From contig NZ_VOIL01000001.1 in the NCBI RefSeq assembly GCF_007994735.1, forward strand, positions 310,001 through 374,000: DNA of 64,000 nucleotides, written 5' to 3'. This stretch comes from Nesterenkonia populi (GTDB lineage: Bacteria > Actinomycetota > Actinomycetes > Actinomycetales > Micrococcaceae). Position 1 is the stretch's first letter; every line of letters begins with the position of its first letter. The translations under genes were made by a program, and so were the position numbers. This document shows positions 18,091-27,314 of the stretch, one piece after another. Under the pieces are notes generated by a model. It had not been told where the DNA came from. It did not search any database and worked only from the letters and a program-made list of their open reading frames with translations.

Positions 18091-20073
18091 TCACCAGATA
18101 GTGACGCGCTCCTCCGGGGCCAGCCACATGCCGTCGCCCTCAGCAGTGCCGAAGGTCTCATGGAAGGCGTCCACGTTCTTCACCGGCTGGGTGGCGCGGA
18201 ACTCGGCGGGGCTGTGCGGATCGATGCTCAGCAGGGTCAGGGCGCGCTCGGGACGGATCACCTGACGCCAGCCGGAGGCCCAGGCGCAGAAGAACCGCTG
18301 ATCCCCGGTGAGACCGTCGACCTCCTCGTCCTCGCCGCCGTCCAGCCACAGCTTGTAGGCCTTGTGAGCGATGCCGATGCCGCCGAGGTCACCGATGTTC
18401 TCACCCAGGGTGAGCTCCCCGTTGACGGTGTGCTCCTCGTTGAGGACGGAGGGGGCGAGCTCCTTGAACTGGTCCACGAGCTTGCCGGTGCGCTGCTCGA
18501 AGGCCTCCCGGTCGGCCTGGGTCCACCAGTCGGTGAGAGAGCCGTCGGCCGCGTAGCGGGACCCCTGATCGTCGAACCCGTGACCGATCTCATGCCCGAT
18601 GATCGCGCCGATGCCGCCGAAGTTCTGGGCCATGTCCCTGTCCGCGGAGAAGAACGGCGGCTGCAGGATCGCCGCCGGGAAGCAGATCACGTTCTCCAGC
18701 GGGTGGTAGTAGGCGTTGACCGTCTGCGGGGTCATGTGCCATTCCTCGTCATCCGGCCCCTCATCGATCTTCGCGACGTCGCGCTCCCACTCGGCGATCG
18801 CAGCAGAGGAGGAGTTCGCGACAGCGTCAGGCCCCACCTGCACGTCCGAGTAGTCGATCCACCGGTTGGGGAACCCGATCTTCGGAGTGAAGGAGTCCAG
18901 CTTCTCCAGAGCGCGGGCGCGGGTGTCCTCCCCCATCCACTCCAGCTGGGAGATCGACTGCCGGTAGGCCTCCAGCAGCGAAGCGATCAGCTCATCCATG
19001 GCCGCGCGGGCCTCCGGCGGGTAGTGCCGGGCCACATAGATCTGGGCGATGTCCTCCCCCAGGTGGGCGTTGGTCATCGCCACGCCGCGCTTCCACCGCT
19101 CCTTCAGCTGCGGGGTCCCGTTGAGCGTGCGTGCGTAGAAGTCGAAGTGCTCGTCGACCATCGCCTCGTGCAGCAGCGGGGCCGCACTGCGCAGCAGGCT
19201 GACGCGCAGCCAGTTCCTCCAGGTCTCCAGGGACTCCTCGACGAGCGCCGCCTGGAAGCCCTCCAGCACGTCCGGCTGGCCGACGACGATCTCCGCGGCC
19301 TGCGCATCGCTGAGCCCCCAGCCCTCGATCGCCTCAGCCAGCAGCGGCATCAGCGCCTCAGCCTCAGCCCGGGGCATCAGGTTGTAGCGCTTCTGCGCAT
19401 CGCGGGTGGTCACACGGTCCCAGTGGTGCCCGGCCAGACGCCTCTCCAGGTCGACGACGGCGGCTGCCGCAGCGTCGGCGTCGTCCTGGGCGCGGCCGCC
19501 GAGGGTGAGCAGGCGGACCAGGTGCTGCTCGTACTCGGCAAGGATCTCCGCGTAGGTGTCCTCCCGGTAATAGGCCTCGTCCGGCAGGCCGAGACCGCCC
19601 TGCATCACATGCCACAGCACCCGTTGGGGGTTGCCCGCGTCCCGCACCGCACCAGCCTCGACCAGCCCGCTGACGCCCTCTCGCTGCCAGGAGGCGGAGA
19701 GTCGCAGCAGCGCGCCGGGGGTCTCCGCGGCGTCGATCTCTGCGAGCTTGGATTCGATGGGGGCGAGCTTGAGCTCCTCGGCGCGCTCGGCATCCATGAA
19801 CGCGGCGTAGAAGGTGCCGATCCGGTGCTGGATCTCGCCGAAGTCAGGGTCCAGGGACTGGGCCGTGTCGGGGGATCTCACCGCCTGGGCGGCCTCCTCG
19901 AGGATCGAGCGGACGTCTTCCTCGGCCTTGTCCCGCAGCTGGTGGAAAGCGCCGTAGGCGTCCTGGTCCTCGGGGATCTCCGCGGTGGCCAGCCACGCGC
20001 CGTTGACATGCCGGTTCAGATCATCCTGCGGCCGGACGGACTCATCAGTGTGCGGAAACAGCGCAGAAGTCAT
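18091..20073 (-). CDS. M13-family zinc endopeptidase (PepO/neprilysin type)
   Basis: A 660-residue metalloendopeptidase of the neprilysin family. The zinc motif HEIGH is at residues 494-498, the ENIGDLGG block with the third ligand lies about 60 residues later, and the N-terminal DDLNRHVNGAWL block is typical. The C-terminus ends in W, as usual for the family. No signal peptide is present, so it is probably cytoplasmic and degrades oligopeptides. The gene precedes lysS on the same strand and lies 9 bp after panC, suggesting co-transcription with panC. Confidence 0.93.
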   Translation of the reverse strand: MTSALFPHTDESVRPQDDLNRHVNGAWLATAEIPEDQDAYGAFHQLRDKAEEDVRSILEEAAQAVRSPDTAQSLDPDFGEIQHRIGTFYAAFMDAERAEELKLAPIESKLAEIDAAETPGALLRLSASWQREGVSGLVEAGAVRDAGNPQRVLWHVMQGGLGLPDEAYYREDTYAEILAEYEQHLVRLLTLGGRAQDDADAAAAAVVDLERRLAGHHWDRVTTRDAQKRYNLMPRAEAEALMPLLAEAIEGWGLSDAQAAEIVVGQPDVLEGFQAALVEESLETWRNWLRVSLLRSAAPLLHEAMVDEHFDFYARTLNGTPQLKERWKRGVAMTNAHLGEDIAQIYVARHYPPEARAAMDELIASLLEAYRQSISQLEWMGEDTRARALEKLDSFTPKIGFPNRWIDYSDVQVGPDAVANSSSAAIAEWERDVAKIDEGPDDEEWHMTPQTVNAYYHPLENVICFPAAILQPPFFSADRDMAQNFGGIGAIIGHEIGHGFDDQGSRYAADGSLTDWWTQADREAFEQRTGKLVDQFKELAPSVLNEEHTVNGELTLGENIGDLGGIGIAHKAYKLWLDGGEDEEVDGLTGDQRFFCAWASGWRQVIRPERALTLLSIDPHSPAEFRATQPVKNVDAFHETFGTAEGDGMWLAPEERVTIW

Positions 20074-20082
20074 GCAGTCAGC

Positions 20083-20997
20083 CTAAACCGTGGGCACCAG
20101 TCTCATGTTGTCGATGAGCCGGACGGGGCCGACGCGGGCGGCGATGAGGGCGAGGGCCTCCCGGGCCAGGGGGACGGCCTCTTGCAGGTCGACCTCCCGA
20201 AGGGTGCTGGGGTCGACGACGACGAGGTAGTCCAGGTCCACGCCCTCGGCCGCGTTGAGCTGGGCCGCCTGCCGGTCCACGTCCAGCGGCTCGCCCGCCT
20301 CAGCCTGGCCGGCCAGGGCCCGCAGCGCACGGGAGAGCGCCAGCGCGGAGTCATACTCCTCAGCGGAGAGACGCTGGTTGCGGGAGGAGAGCGCGAGCCC
20401 GTTCTGATCCCGCACAGTGGGCAGGGCCCGAACCGTCGCCGGGAGGCTGAGGTCGGTGACGAGGCGACGGATGATCGCCAGCTGCTCAGCGTCCTTCTCC
20501 CCGAACCAGGCCTCCAGCTTCGCTCCCCCCAGGGGGGCGGCGACGATGCTGAAGAGCTTGGCGACCACCGTGGCAACGCCGTCGAAGTGGCCTGGGCGGG
20601 AGGCGCCCTCCCACATTCGGCCCATCTCACCGGCGCTGACCCGCAGCTGGGGCGCAGGCGCCTCAGCGTCCCCGGGGTGGCTGGGGTACATCTCCTCCAG
20701 CTCCGGGGCGAGGATCAGGTCCGTCCCATGCTCGGCGAGCAGTGCGGCGTCGGACTCCAGCTGGCGGGGGTAGTGGAGGTAGTCGGCGTCGTCGTCGAAC
20801 TGCAGCGGATTGACGAACACACTGGCGACCATGACGTCGGACGTCTCCCGGGCAGACCGCAGCAGGGCGCCGTGCCCCGAATGCAGCGCACCCAGCGTCG
20901 GGACGAATCCCACCACGGCGGGCTCCGCCGGAGTGCGGCTGACCGCTTCGGCGAGGGCGGCCTGGAACTCGGGGACGGTTCGGAAGATCTGACTCAC
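20083..20997 (-). CDS. panC: Pantothenate synthetase PanC
   Basis: Condenses pantoate and beta-alanine with ATP. The 304 residues show FVPTLGALHSGH (the HxGH nucleotidyltransferase motif), SVFVNPLQF, FGEKD, and LALSSRN with the KMSKS-like Ser-Ser-Arg. The family's usual G-x-MG-x-LHxGH is G-F-V-PTLGALHSGH here, with Leu for Met. It is followed closely by the M13 peptidase. Upstream on the same strand is a DUF2520 protein, separated by a 100-bp region that contains an inverted repeat. Confidence 0.94.
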   Translation of the reverse strand: MSQIFRTVPEFQAALAEAVSRTPAEPAVVGFVPTLGALHSGHGALLRSARETSDVMVASVFVNPLQFDDDADYLHYPRQLESDAALLAEHGTDLILAPELEEMYPSHPGDAEAPAPQLRVSAGEMGRMWEGASRPGHFDGVATVVAKLFSIVAAPLGGAKLEAWFGEKDAEQLAIIRRLVTDLSLPATVRALPTVRDQNGLALSSRNQRLSAEEYDSALALSRALRALAGQAEAGEPLDVDRQAAQLNAAEGVDLDYLVVVDPSTLREVDLQEAVPLAREALALIAARVGPVRLIDNMRLVPTV

Positions 20998-21018
20998 GGC
21001 GCCAGTCTAAATCCGGGC

Positions 21019-21088
21019 GCCGAGAGGCCACATCGAGCAGCATCTGGGCAGTTTCAGTCTCGGATGCTGCGCAGATTGGCCTCTCGGC
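21019..21088. repeat. Inverted pair of a 28-bp intergenic repeat
   Basis: Copy A (21019-21046, minus orientation) and copy B (21061-21088, plus) of a 28-bp element ending CTCGGC face each other, matching at about 22 of 28 positions. They could fold into an imperfect hairpin in the gap between the DUF2520 gene and panC. A third copy is at 42410-42437. The function is unknown; it may be a dispersed palindromic repeat or a terminator. Confidence 0.6.
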
Positions 21089-21097
21089 AAAGACTGC

Positions 21098-22021
21098 TCA
21101 GCGGCCGAGGGCGTCGAGGATCTCAGCGGCCTTCGCCTCGGTGATGAGGCCGCGGGCCAGGGCGCGCTGGGCGGTGGCGCGGGCCAGCTCGGTGTAGGCG
21201 CTGCGGATGTCCGTCGGGACGCCCACAGCCGCCAGCCGGTCCAGGTGAAGCCGCACCGTGCCGACATCGCCGCGGGCCACAGGCCCGGTCAGCGCGGACT
21301 CCCCGGAGGCGAGCGCATTGTCCAGGGAGGCCTGCATCAGCGGGCCCAGCAGGCGGGCCGGGCTCTCCACCCCCGCCGCCTCCAACAGCTGGGCGGACTG
21401 GGCGGTGATGGTGTTCAGATGGTTGGAGGCGTGCGCGAGGGCAGCGTGATACGTGCCGCGATGCTCCTCCGCGACGACGACCGGCTCCGCGCCCATCTCC
21501 ACCACGAGCGCCTGGGCGACCGGCAGCACCTCCGCGGGAGCCGTGACCGCGCAGGCTGCGGCGGTCATCCGCTGCAGGTCCATGCTCGTGCCGGTGAACG
21601 TCATGGCCGGGTGGATGGCCAGGCCGATCGCTCCGGCCTGCTCCGCAGGAGTGAGCACCCCGGTGCCGAAGCGGCCGGAGGTGTGGACCACCAGATGTCC
21701 GGGCTGGAAGTGTCCGGCCTCCGCCGTCCCGGAGACGACCTCCGGCAGGGCGTCATCGGGGACGGCGAGCAGGATGAGCTCGGCCCGGCGCAGTATCTCG
21801 GGGATCTCGAGCACCGGGACGTCCGGCAGCAGCAGCTCAGCCCGCTCCCGGGAGGCGGAGGAGACCGCATGCACGCCCACCAGCTGATGTCCGGCGCTCC
21901 GCAGCGCGGCTCCGAGCACGGCCCCGACCCTGCCCGCGGAGATCACCCCGACGCCGAGCCGCCCGTCCCGCGCCGAGGGCGGGAGGTCCCCCGCGTACGG
22001 ATCAATCGGCACGGGGCTCAT
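21098..22021 (-). CDS. Rossmann-like/DUF2520 oxidoreductase, candidate ketopantoate reductase
   Basis: A 307-residue protein with an N-terminal NAD(P)-binding fold (LGVGVISAGRVGAVLG near residue 22; LILLAVPDDALPEV) and a C-terminal helical DUF2520 domain (HPAMTFTG, HASNHLNTI). This layout resembles 6-phosphogluconate-dehydrogenase-like reductases. Its place just upstream of panC suggests a role in pantothenate synthesis as a PanE substitute of the PanG kind. That is inference from neighbourhood, since no panE or panB is in the window. Its start overlaps the end of the PH-domain gene by 20 bp, so it is translated with that operon. Confidence 0.8.
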   Translation of the reverse strand: MSPVPIDPYAGDLPPSARDGRLGVGVISAGRVGAVLGAALRSAGHQLVGVHAVSSASRERAELLLPDVPVLEIPEILRRAELILLAVPDDALPEVVSGTAEAGHFQPGHLVVHTSGRFGTGVLTPAEQAGAIGLAIHPAMTFTGTSMDLQRMTAAACAVTAPAEVLPVAQALVVEMGAEPVVVAEEHRGTYHAALAHASNHLNTITAQSAQLLEAAGVESPARLLGPLMQASLDNALASGESALTGPVARGDVGTVRLHLDRLAAVGVPTDIRSAYTELARATAQRALARGLITEAKAAEILDALGR

Positions 22022-23684
22022 CCTGTTCGGCCTCGATCTTCTCCACCATGCGTTCGAACTCAGCGAGCTCCTCCGGCTGCATCCACTGGTTGCGGTCGGA
22101 GATGCGGCGAGCGACCGCCGCCTGAGCGGCCTCGAACTCGAACAGCTCCGAGGCGGCGGCCAGGTCCTGGTTCTTCACCTGGCCGAGCACGGGACCGGAC
22201 GGCAGGTGGACCCGCAGGTCAACGACGTCGCGCCTCCGTGCCAGCGGCCCCTGGCTCAGCTCCAGGGACTGCACCCGCTCATGCGGGACCATGCGCAGCA
22301 CCCTGGCAACCCAGCCGTCACGGAGCATCAGGACGCTCGGGGTGGTGAAGAATCCGCGCCGCCTGCGCACCAGGGGGTCGAAGATCCGGGCCCGGCGCGG
22401 CACCGCGGTGAAGCCCGCCTCCTCCCCGGAGCCGGTCAGCCCGTGCAGGAACAGCTCCTCGGGGCTGTCGACCTGCAGGTCCGGGAAGATCTCCGCGGCG
22501 ATCGCCATCACCTCGTCCTTGGTGCCCACCGGCAGGACCTGGTTGCGAGCATCGAGCCCGTACCCGGCCACAGTGACGTTCATCTGGAACCAGCCGGGGA
22601 TTCGCCAGAGCAGCGGCTGCCGGATGCTCAGCCCCTGCACCCGGCCGGGAGGGACCGTCTGGGCGTTGGTGGTGGTCAGCCCGTAGCGCAGCCGCAGCCC
22701 GGCGTCGGTCATCGTCGCGGTGAACCCGTAGGAGCTGTTGAGCTGGCCCCAGACGGTGAACACCATGCCGAGGGCCACGGGGATCAGGAAGGGCACTGCG
22801 CCGATTCCCCCAACGATCACCATCCACACCCCAGCCGGGTTGTCCGCGTCCCCGAAGAGCGCCGGAATCACGGTGATCACGCCGGCGGCGACCGCCGCCA
22901 GCACGGTGATGAACACGACGACGCCGACGACCGGGCCCAGCACGATCGAACCGATGAGCCGACCCGTCGGCACCTTGGCGATGAATCTTTCGGGTCCGCC
23001 GCCCGGCTGCGGCGCAGCGGCATCCGGGCGCGGCGCAGGGGCGCCGTCCTCGCTGAGCCCAGCTCCCGGCCCGCCGTCGGCGTGCCCTGCTGCATCAGCC
23101 GCACGATCGTTGCGGCCCGCCGCCCGGTCCATGATCTCGCTGCGCAGCTCCTCCGCCTCGGACCGGCGCACGAAGGACAGGGTGACCGCGGTGGCGTCGC
23201 CCTCGGCCACCTCGAACTTCAGCTCCGCCAGGCCCGTGAGCCGGGCCAGCAGCGGCTGCCGCAGGTCCACCGACTGCACCCGGTCGATCCGGGCCTGCCG
23301 GTGCTGCCGGACGAACACCCCGGACTTCACCATCACGTGCTCATCGGTGATCTTGTATCGGGTGAACCACCAGCCGAGGAACGCGCCGCCGAAGATCATC
23401 AGGAACAGCCCCAGCAGAAGACCGGCGCCGATCAGCGTGGCGGTCGGGTTCTCCCGGACTGTCTCCTGCAGCTCCCCGGAGCGGAGCGCCTCCCACAGTC
23501 CCTGCCAGGCCTGCCAGTTGTAGCCCAGCACAATCACCGGCAGACCGATGAAGATCGCCCAGCCCTGCACCAGCGGGCTCAGCGGATGAACCCGCGTCCA
23601 GGTCTCGTCGAACCAGGGCTCCTTGGTCTCGCTGCTCTCGGGCACGGGCTGGGCGCCGCCGTCATCCGGGTGCCGCTCAGCCAT
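22002..23684 (-). CDS. Large PH-domain membrane protein (YdbT type)
   Basis: A 560-residue membrane protein with bacterial PH domains (DUF304/bPH2) between hydrophobic pairs. There are segments around residues 40-60 and 85-110, and again near 235-320. PH-like repeats follow each one, with recurrent motifs such as RQARIDRVQSVDLRQPLLAR, PPGRVQGLSIRQPLL and HERVQSLELSQGPLARR. A low-complexity Gly/Ala/Pro linker lies at about 190-225. It is paired with a small PH protein (ATGA overlap), the usual YdbS-YdbT arrangement. The function of the pair is unknown; a role in membrane or envelope stress has been proposed for relatives. Confidence 0.88.
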   Translation of the reverse strand: MAERHPDDGGAQPVPESSETKEPWFDETWTRVHPLSPLVQGWAIFIGLPVIVLGYNWQAWQGLWEALRSGELQETVRENPTATLIGAGLLLGLFLMIFGGAFLGWWFTRYKITDEHVMVKSGVFVRQHRQARIDRVQSVDLRQPLLARLTGLAELKFEVAEGDATAVTLSFVRRSEAEELRSEIMDRAAGRNDRAADAAGHADGGPGAGLSEDGAPAPRPDAAAPQPGGGPERFIAKVPTGRLIGSIVLGPVVGVVVFITVLAAVAAGVITVIPALFGDADNPAGVWMVIVGGIGAVPFLIPVALGMVFTVWGQLNSSYGFTATMTDAGLRLRYGLTTTNAQTVPPGRVQGLSIRQPLLWRIPGWFQMNVTVAGYGLDARNQVLPVGTKDEVMAIAAEIFPDLQVDSPEELFLHGLTGSGEEAGFTAVPRRARIFDPLVRRRRGFFTTPSVLMLRDGWVARVLRMVPHERVQSLELSQGPLARRRDVVDLRVHLPSGPVLGQVKNQDLAAASELFEFEAAQAAVARRISDRNQWMQPEELAEFERMVEKIEAEQDEPRAD

Positions 23685-24193
23685 CAGAGTCCTGCCAGTC
23701 GGGCCTGACCGCGGGCGGAGAGCTCGTCGCGCAGCCGGGCGCCCTCCGCGCGGGTGGCGCCCGGGATGGAGGCGTCGGTGTCGGCGGAGGCGGTCTTCAG
23801 CTGCACGGTGCAGATCCCGAACTTCCGCATGATCGGGCCAGCCTCAATGTCCACGTACTGCAGCCGGCCGTAGGGCACCGCAACGACACGCTGCCAAAGG
23901 ATTCCGGTGCGGATCAGCAGGTCATCCTGGCGCTCGAAGTAGCCGATGGCGCGGACTCGGCGGGGGATCAGCGCCAGGTCGATCGCCGCCCAGACCACCA
24001 TCCCGACCAGCACCGGCCACAGCAGCCAGGCCCAGATGTCCCAGATCCCCAGCAGCTTCAGCACAGCCGCTGCCACCGGGAACGCCAGCCACAGCAGCCA
24101 GCCGGCCGCTCCGGAGATGTATCGGACCGTGATGAGCTTCTCATCCACCCGGGTCCACTCCACGCCCGCGGGGTCGATCGCCTCAGAGCGCAT
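23684..24193 (-). CDS. Small PH-domain membrane protein (YdbS type)
   Basis: A 169-residue protein with two adjacent membrane segments (about residues 25-75) and a C-terminal bacterial PH domain including VRAIGYFERQDDLLIRTGIL and VPYGRLQYVDIEAGP. This is the YdbS partner of the larger protein that follows it with an ATGA overlap. I chose the ATG at 24193, which overlaps the DUF3180 gene by 11 bp. The open frame continues upstream, so a start further back cannot be excluded. Confidence 0.85.
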   Translation of the reverse strand: MRSEAIDPAGVEWTRVDEKLITVRYISGAAGWLLWLAFPVAAAVLKLLGIWDIWAWLLWPVLVGMVVWAAIDLALIPRRVRAIGYFERQDDLLIRTGILWQRVVAVPYGRLQYVDIEAGPIMRKFGICTVQLKTASADTDASIPGATRAEGARLRDELSARGQARLAGL

Positions 24194-24737
24194 ATCCCTC
24201 GTTTCCGTCCTCAGTGTTCTTCTCGTCTGCGAGCGTACCGCCTCCCCCAGCACCGGTGTCGGGAGGTATCCGGCAGAGGCGCTCGACGACGGCGCCGACC
24301 ACCACCCAGCCGGCCCCGGCCAGACCGATCACCACCGCGGCGCTGACATTCGGGGTGCCCAGACCCCCAGCCGGGGCAAGGTCGAGCAGCACGCCGGCGT
24401 GCCATCCGGCGATCAGCGCGCCCGCGTAGGCGGCGGCCTGCCCGGCGACGGCGACCCGGAGCGCCTGCAGGGGGTGGAGCCGACGGGCCGGATGCCGGGG
24501 CTCCTCATTCTTCAGCCCGGCCTCGTGCGCGGCGCGCTCAATCCGGCGCTGGTCCGAGCGGACCACCAGCCCTAAGGCCAGCAGCAGCACTCCCAGTCCC
24601 ACAAAGGTGATCACCGAGATGATCGGCAGCACCGGCGAGGAGATGCCCACGGCCGCGGTCAGGTGGGCGGCGAGGAAGCCGGCGAGCGCGGAGGCCCCGA
24701 AGATCACCAGCAGCCAGGCCGGACGCATCGGAGTCAT
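24183..24737 (-). CDS. DUF3180 membrane protein
   Basis: A 184-residue protein with four hydrophobic segments (about 8-28, 38-58, 90-115 and 130-155) and a basic loop between the second and third. DUF3180 proteins are found next to folK in actinobacteria, which is the context here: its start overlaps the folBK stop by 4 bp. The function is unknown. It is followed by the PH-domain genes with overlap, so one transcript may run from the folate genes through to the DUF2520 protein. Confidence 0.85.
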   Translation of the reverse strand: MTPMRPAWLLVIFGASALAGFLAAHLTAAVGISSPVLPIISVITFVGLGVLLLALGLVVRSDQRRIERAAHEAGLKNEEPRHPARRLHPLQALRVAVAGQAAAYAGALIAGWHAGVLLDLAPAGGLGTPNVSAAVVIGLAGAGWVVVGAVVERLCRIPPDTGAGGGGTLADEKNTEDGNEGYAL

Positions 24738-25792
24738 GACTGCTGAGCGTCCTCCTCCGTGCCGGCTGCGTCCTGCTCAGCAGCGGCGTCGCCGGGGCGC
24801 AGCTGAACGACGTCGTCGTAGTCGTGCGCCTCGGCGGCGAGCTCCCGGACCGGCCGGCCCTCCAGCAGTGCGACCGGGTCCATCCAGGACCACGGCAGCA
24901 GCACGAATGCGCGCTCCGCCGCGGAGGGGTGCGGCACCTGCAGCCGCGGAGAGTCGATGACCGCGCCGGCATAGGTGACGATGTCCACGTCCAGGGTGCG
25001 CGGGCCCCAGCGCTGCTCCCGGACACGGTTGTGCTCCGCCTCGATCGCCTGAGCGAGGTCCAGCAGGGCGTGCGGGGAGAGCCGGGTCTCGATCTCCACC
25101 ACCTGGTTCAGGTAGTCCCGCTGGTTGCCGGGCCCGCCCATCGGTTTGGTCTGGGCCAGCGGAGACTGGCTGAGCACGACGATGTCCTCGTTCTCCTCCA
25201 GGGAGGCGACGGCGGAGGCCAGGGTGAGGCGGGAGTCTCCCAGGTTGGATCCCAGGGCGAGCACGCTGCGGACCGGGAAGGCGGCCGGAAGGTCGGGGTC
25301 GCGCAGGTGCCGGGTCGCCGCCTCATCGGCCGCCTCTGCCAGGGAGATGCTGCCGTACGGAGAGTGCTCGGCGGCGGTCTGAGCAGCCGGGCCGGCAGGG
25401 GCGGGCACGGAGGTGATGGGAAGGTCCGCGCGGGTGCGGGTGATGGTGACGGAGACGTCCTCGAAGTCCTGAGGCATCGGCGCCTCGGGCTTGTGCAGGG
25501 TGATGGTCACCTTGGAGACCCGGTAGTCCAGGCGGAGGACCCGCTCAGCGCACTCGGCGGCCACCCGCTCGATGAGGTGGTAGGACTCACCGGTGACGGC
25601 CCGCTCCAGGTCGGTGGCCACATCCGCGTAGGAGAGGCTGTCCCGCATATCGTCGGTGCGGCCGGCCTGGGCGACGCTGAGGTGCACCTCAGCGTCGATG
25701 ACGAAAGGCTGCGGGGCAGCCCGCTCCGCCTCAAAGACGCCGTGCCGGCCCTGGAGCCGCAGCCCGGTCACCCGGATGATGTCTGCACCCAT
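24734..25792 (-). CDS. folBK: Bifunctional dihydroneopterin aldolase / HPPK (FolB-FolK fusion)
   Basis: One chain of 352 residues carries two successive folate enzymes. FolB spans about residues 1-125 (IRVTGLRLQGRHGVFEAER, LIERVAAECAE, ITLHKPEAPMP) and converts dihydroneopterin. FolK spans about 170-330 (VLALGSNLGDS, QTKPMGGPGNQRDYLN, RWGPRTLDVDIVTY, VPHPSAAERAFVLLPW) and pyrophosphorylates hydroxymethyl-dihydropterin. An Ala-rich linker joins them and an acidic tail ends the protein. ATG 25792 was chosen; the upstream open frame lacks a family match. The gene follows folP and precedes the DUF3180 gene. Confidence 0.94.
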   Translation of the reverse strand: MGADIIRVTGLRLQGRHGVFEAERAAPQPFVIDAEVHLSVAQAGRTDDMRDSLSYADVATDLERAVTGESYHLIERVAAECAERVLRLDYRVSKVTITLHKPEAPMPQDFEDVSVTITRTRADLPITSVPAPAGPAAQTAAEHSPYGSISLAEAADEAATRHLRDPDLPAAFPVRSVLALGSNLGDSRLTLASAVASLEENEDIVVLSQSPLAQTKPMGGPGNQRDYLNQVVEIETRLSPHALLDLAQAIEAEHNRVREQRWGPRTLDVDIVTYAGAVIDSPRLQVPHPSAAERAFVLLPWSWMDPVALLEGRPVRELAAEAHDYDDVVQLRPGDAAAEQDAAGTEEDAQQS

Positions 25793-25836
25793 GCCACTAC
25801 TCTCTCGCAGGGGTGGGGGTTCCGCTACCGCAACCC

Positions 25837-26736
25837 TCAAGTGCCCGAACGAGGTCCGCTCACATACGCGAAGCCTCCCGGTGTCGGAGCCTCCCGCCGA
25901 AAGCGGGGCTCGGCTCCCAGCTCGCCGGCGAAGCGGACTGCATCGGCGCTGGGCCGCACGGCGTGGATCCGCACGGCCCAGCACCCGACGGAGGCTGCGT
26001 GGGCGCTCAGGACGGCGGTGACCGTGTCCCGCTCCTCTGCTCGGCGCGGCATGCCCTCCGCATCTGCCAGAAGAGCTCCCAGAAAGCCTTTTCGGCTCGC
26101 CCCGAGAAGCACCCGGTGGCCGGTGCTCACGAACTTGTCCAGATCATGGGTGGCCAGCTGCCAGCTCTGCTCGTGGGTCTTCGCGAAGCCGATCCCCGGG
26201 TCCAGGATGATCCGCTCGGGGCTCACCCCGGCGTCGAGGTGCTGCTGGCGGATCTGCTGCAGCTCCTCGAGCACCTCAGACACGACGTCGTCGTACTGGG
26301 CGCGGTCCTGCATCGTCTTGGAGTCGCCCCGGTTGTGGGTGATGACGACGTCGCAGCCGGCCTCCGCGACCGCGGCCGGCATGTCCGGGTGGGTGAGGAG
26401 GCCGGAGACATCGTTGATGATCAGCTCCGGGGCGCGGCCCCGGGCAAGGCTGAGCGCCGCCCGGGCCGTCTCCGGGTGTCGGGTGTCCACGGAGATCCGC
26501 GCCGGGACCTCCTCCAGGAGATGCTCCAGCACCGGAAGGAGGCGGGCCTGCTCCTCCCGCGGTTCCACCGGCTCGGCACCGGGGCGGGTGGACTCCCCGC
26601 CGAGGTCGAGGATGTCTGCGCCCTCGGCCACCATCCGTCGGGCCTGGGCCAGGGCTGAGGCGACGTCGTCGTGCCGGCCTCCGTCGGAGAAGCTGTCCGG
26701 GGTGACGTTCAGGATGCCCATCACCAGGGTGCGCAT
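25837..26736 (-). CDS. folP: Dihydropteroate synthase FolP
   Basis: Joins p-aminobenzoate to the pterin pyrophosphate; it is the sulfonamide target. The 299 residues show MGILNVTPDSFSDGG, DLGGESTRPGAE, NDVSGL, DPGIGFAKT and GASRKGFLG, all standard. Its start is ATG 26736, or the GTG two codons earlier, which would overlap the folE stop as GTGA. The C-terminal 15 residues are a Gly/Arg/Pro tail of no known role. Confidence 0.95.
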   Translation of the reverse strand: MRTLVMGILNVTPDSFSDGGRHDDVASALAQARRMVAEGADILDLGGESTRPGAEPVEPREEQARLLPVLEHLLEEVPARISVDTRHPETARAALSLARGRAPELIINDVSGLLTHPDMPAAVAEAGCDVVITHNRGDSKTMQDRAQYDDVVSEVLEELQQIRQQHLDAGVSPERIILDPGIGFAKTHEQSWQLATHDLDKFVSTGHRVLLGASRKGFLGALLADAEGMPRRAEERDTVTAVLSAHAASVGCWAVRIHAVRPSADAVRFAGELGAEPRFRREAPTPGGFAYVSGPRSGT

Positions 26737-26738
26737 GC

Positions 26739-27314
26739 TCACCGCCCCGCCATGATGAGGCTCATCGCTTCGCTGCGGGTGGCGGCGTCGCGCAGCTGTC
26801 CGCGGACTGCGGAGGTGATGGTCTTGGAGCCGGGCTTGGCCACCCCGCGCATCGACATGCACAGGTGCTCCGCCTCGACGACGACGATCGCTCCGGCCGG
26901 CGCCACGTGGGTCATCAGCGCGTCGACGATCTGCGCGGAGAGCTGCTCCTGCAGCTGGGGACGTTTGGCGAAGATCTCCACCAGCCGGCCCAGCTTGGAC
27001 AGCCCGGTGACCTTGCCGTGCTCGGACGGGATGTAGCCGATGTGGGCGACCCCGTAGAACGGCAGCAGGTGATGCTCACACATCGAGTAGAAGCTGATGT
27101 CCCGGACGAGGACCAGCTCCTCATGCCCGATGTCGAAGCTGGTGGACAGCAGGTCCGCGGGATCCTCCGCCAGGCCCCTGAAGGACTCCGCGTAGGCCGA
27201 GGCCACCCGTCGGGGGGTCTCCTTCAGGCCGTCGCGGTCGGGGTCCTCCCCCACGGCGAGCAGGATCTCCCGGACGGCCGCCTCAAGCCGGGGCAGGTCA
27301 ACACCCTCAGCCAT
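26739..27314 (-). CDS. folE: GTP cyclohydrolase I FolE
   Basis: Opens GTP to dihydroneopterin triphosphate, the entry to folate synthesis. The 191 residues contain the zinc site in [12 protein letters not shown] (Cys and His), [16 protein letters not shown], and [11 protein letters not shown] with the second zinc Cys. It starts at ATG 27314, overlapping the ftsH stop by 8 bp, and ends where folP begins. This arrangement suggests coupled translation of ftsH-folE-folP. Confidence 0.95.
   Translation of the reverse strand: MAEGVDLPRLEAAVREILLAVGEDPDRDGLKETPRRVASAYAESFRGLAEDPADLLSTSFDIGHEELVLVRDISFYSMCEHHLLPFYGVAHIGYIPSEHGKVTGLSKLGRLVEIFAKRPQLQEQLSAQIVDALMTHVAPAGAIVVVEAEHLCMSMRGVAKPGSKTITSAVRGQLRDAATRSEAMSLIMAGR

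Noticed and set aside
18160..21144. Very long plus-strand open frame (994 codons) opposite the M13 peptidase and panC
   Set aside because: It is the antisense shadow of two well-supported genes in GC-rich DNA; the translation is low-complexity Gly/Val/Leu/His/Asp without domains.
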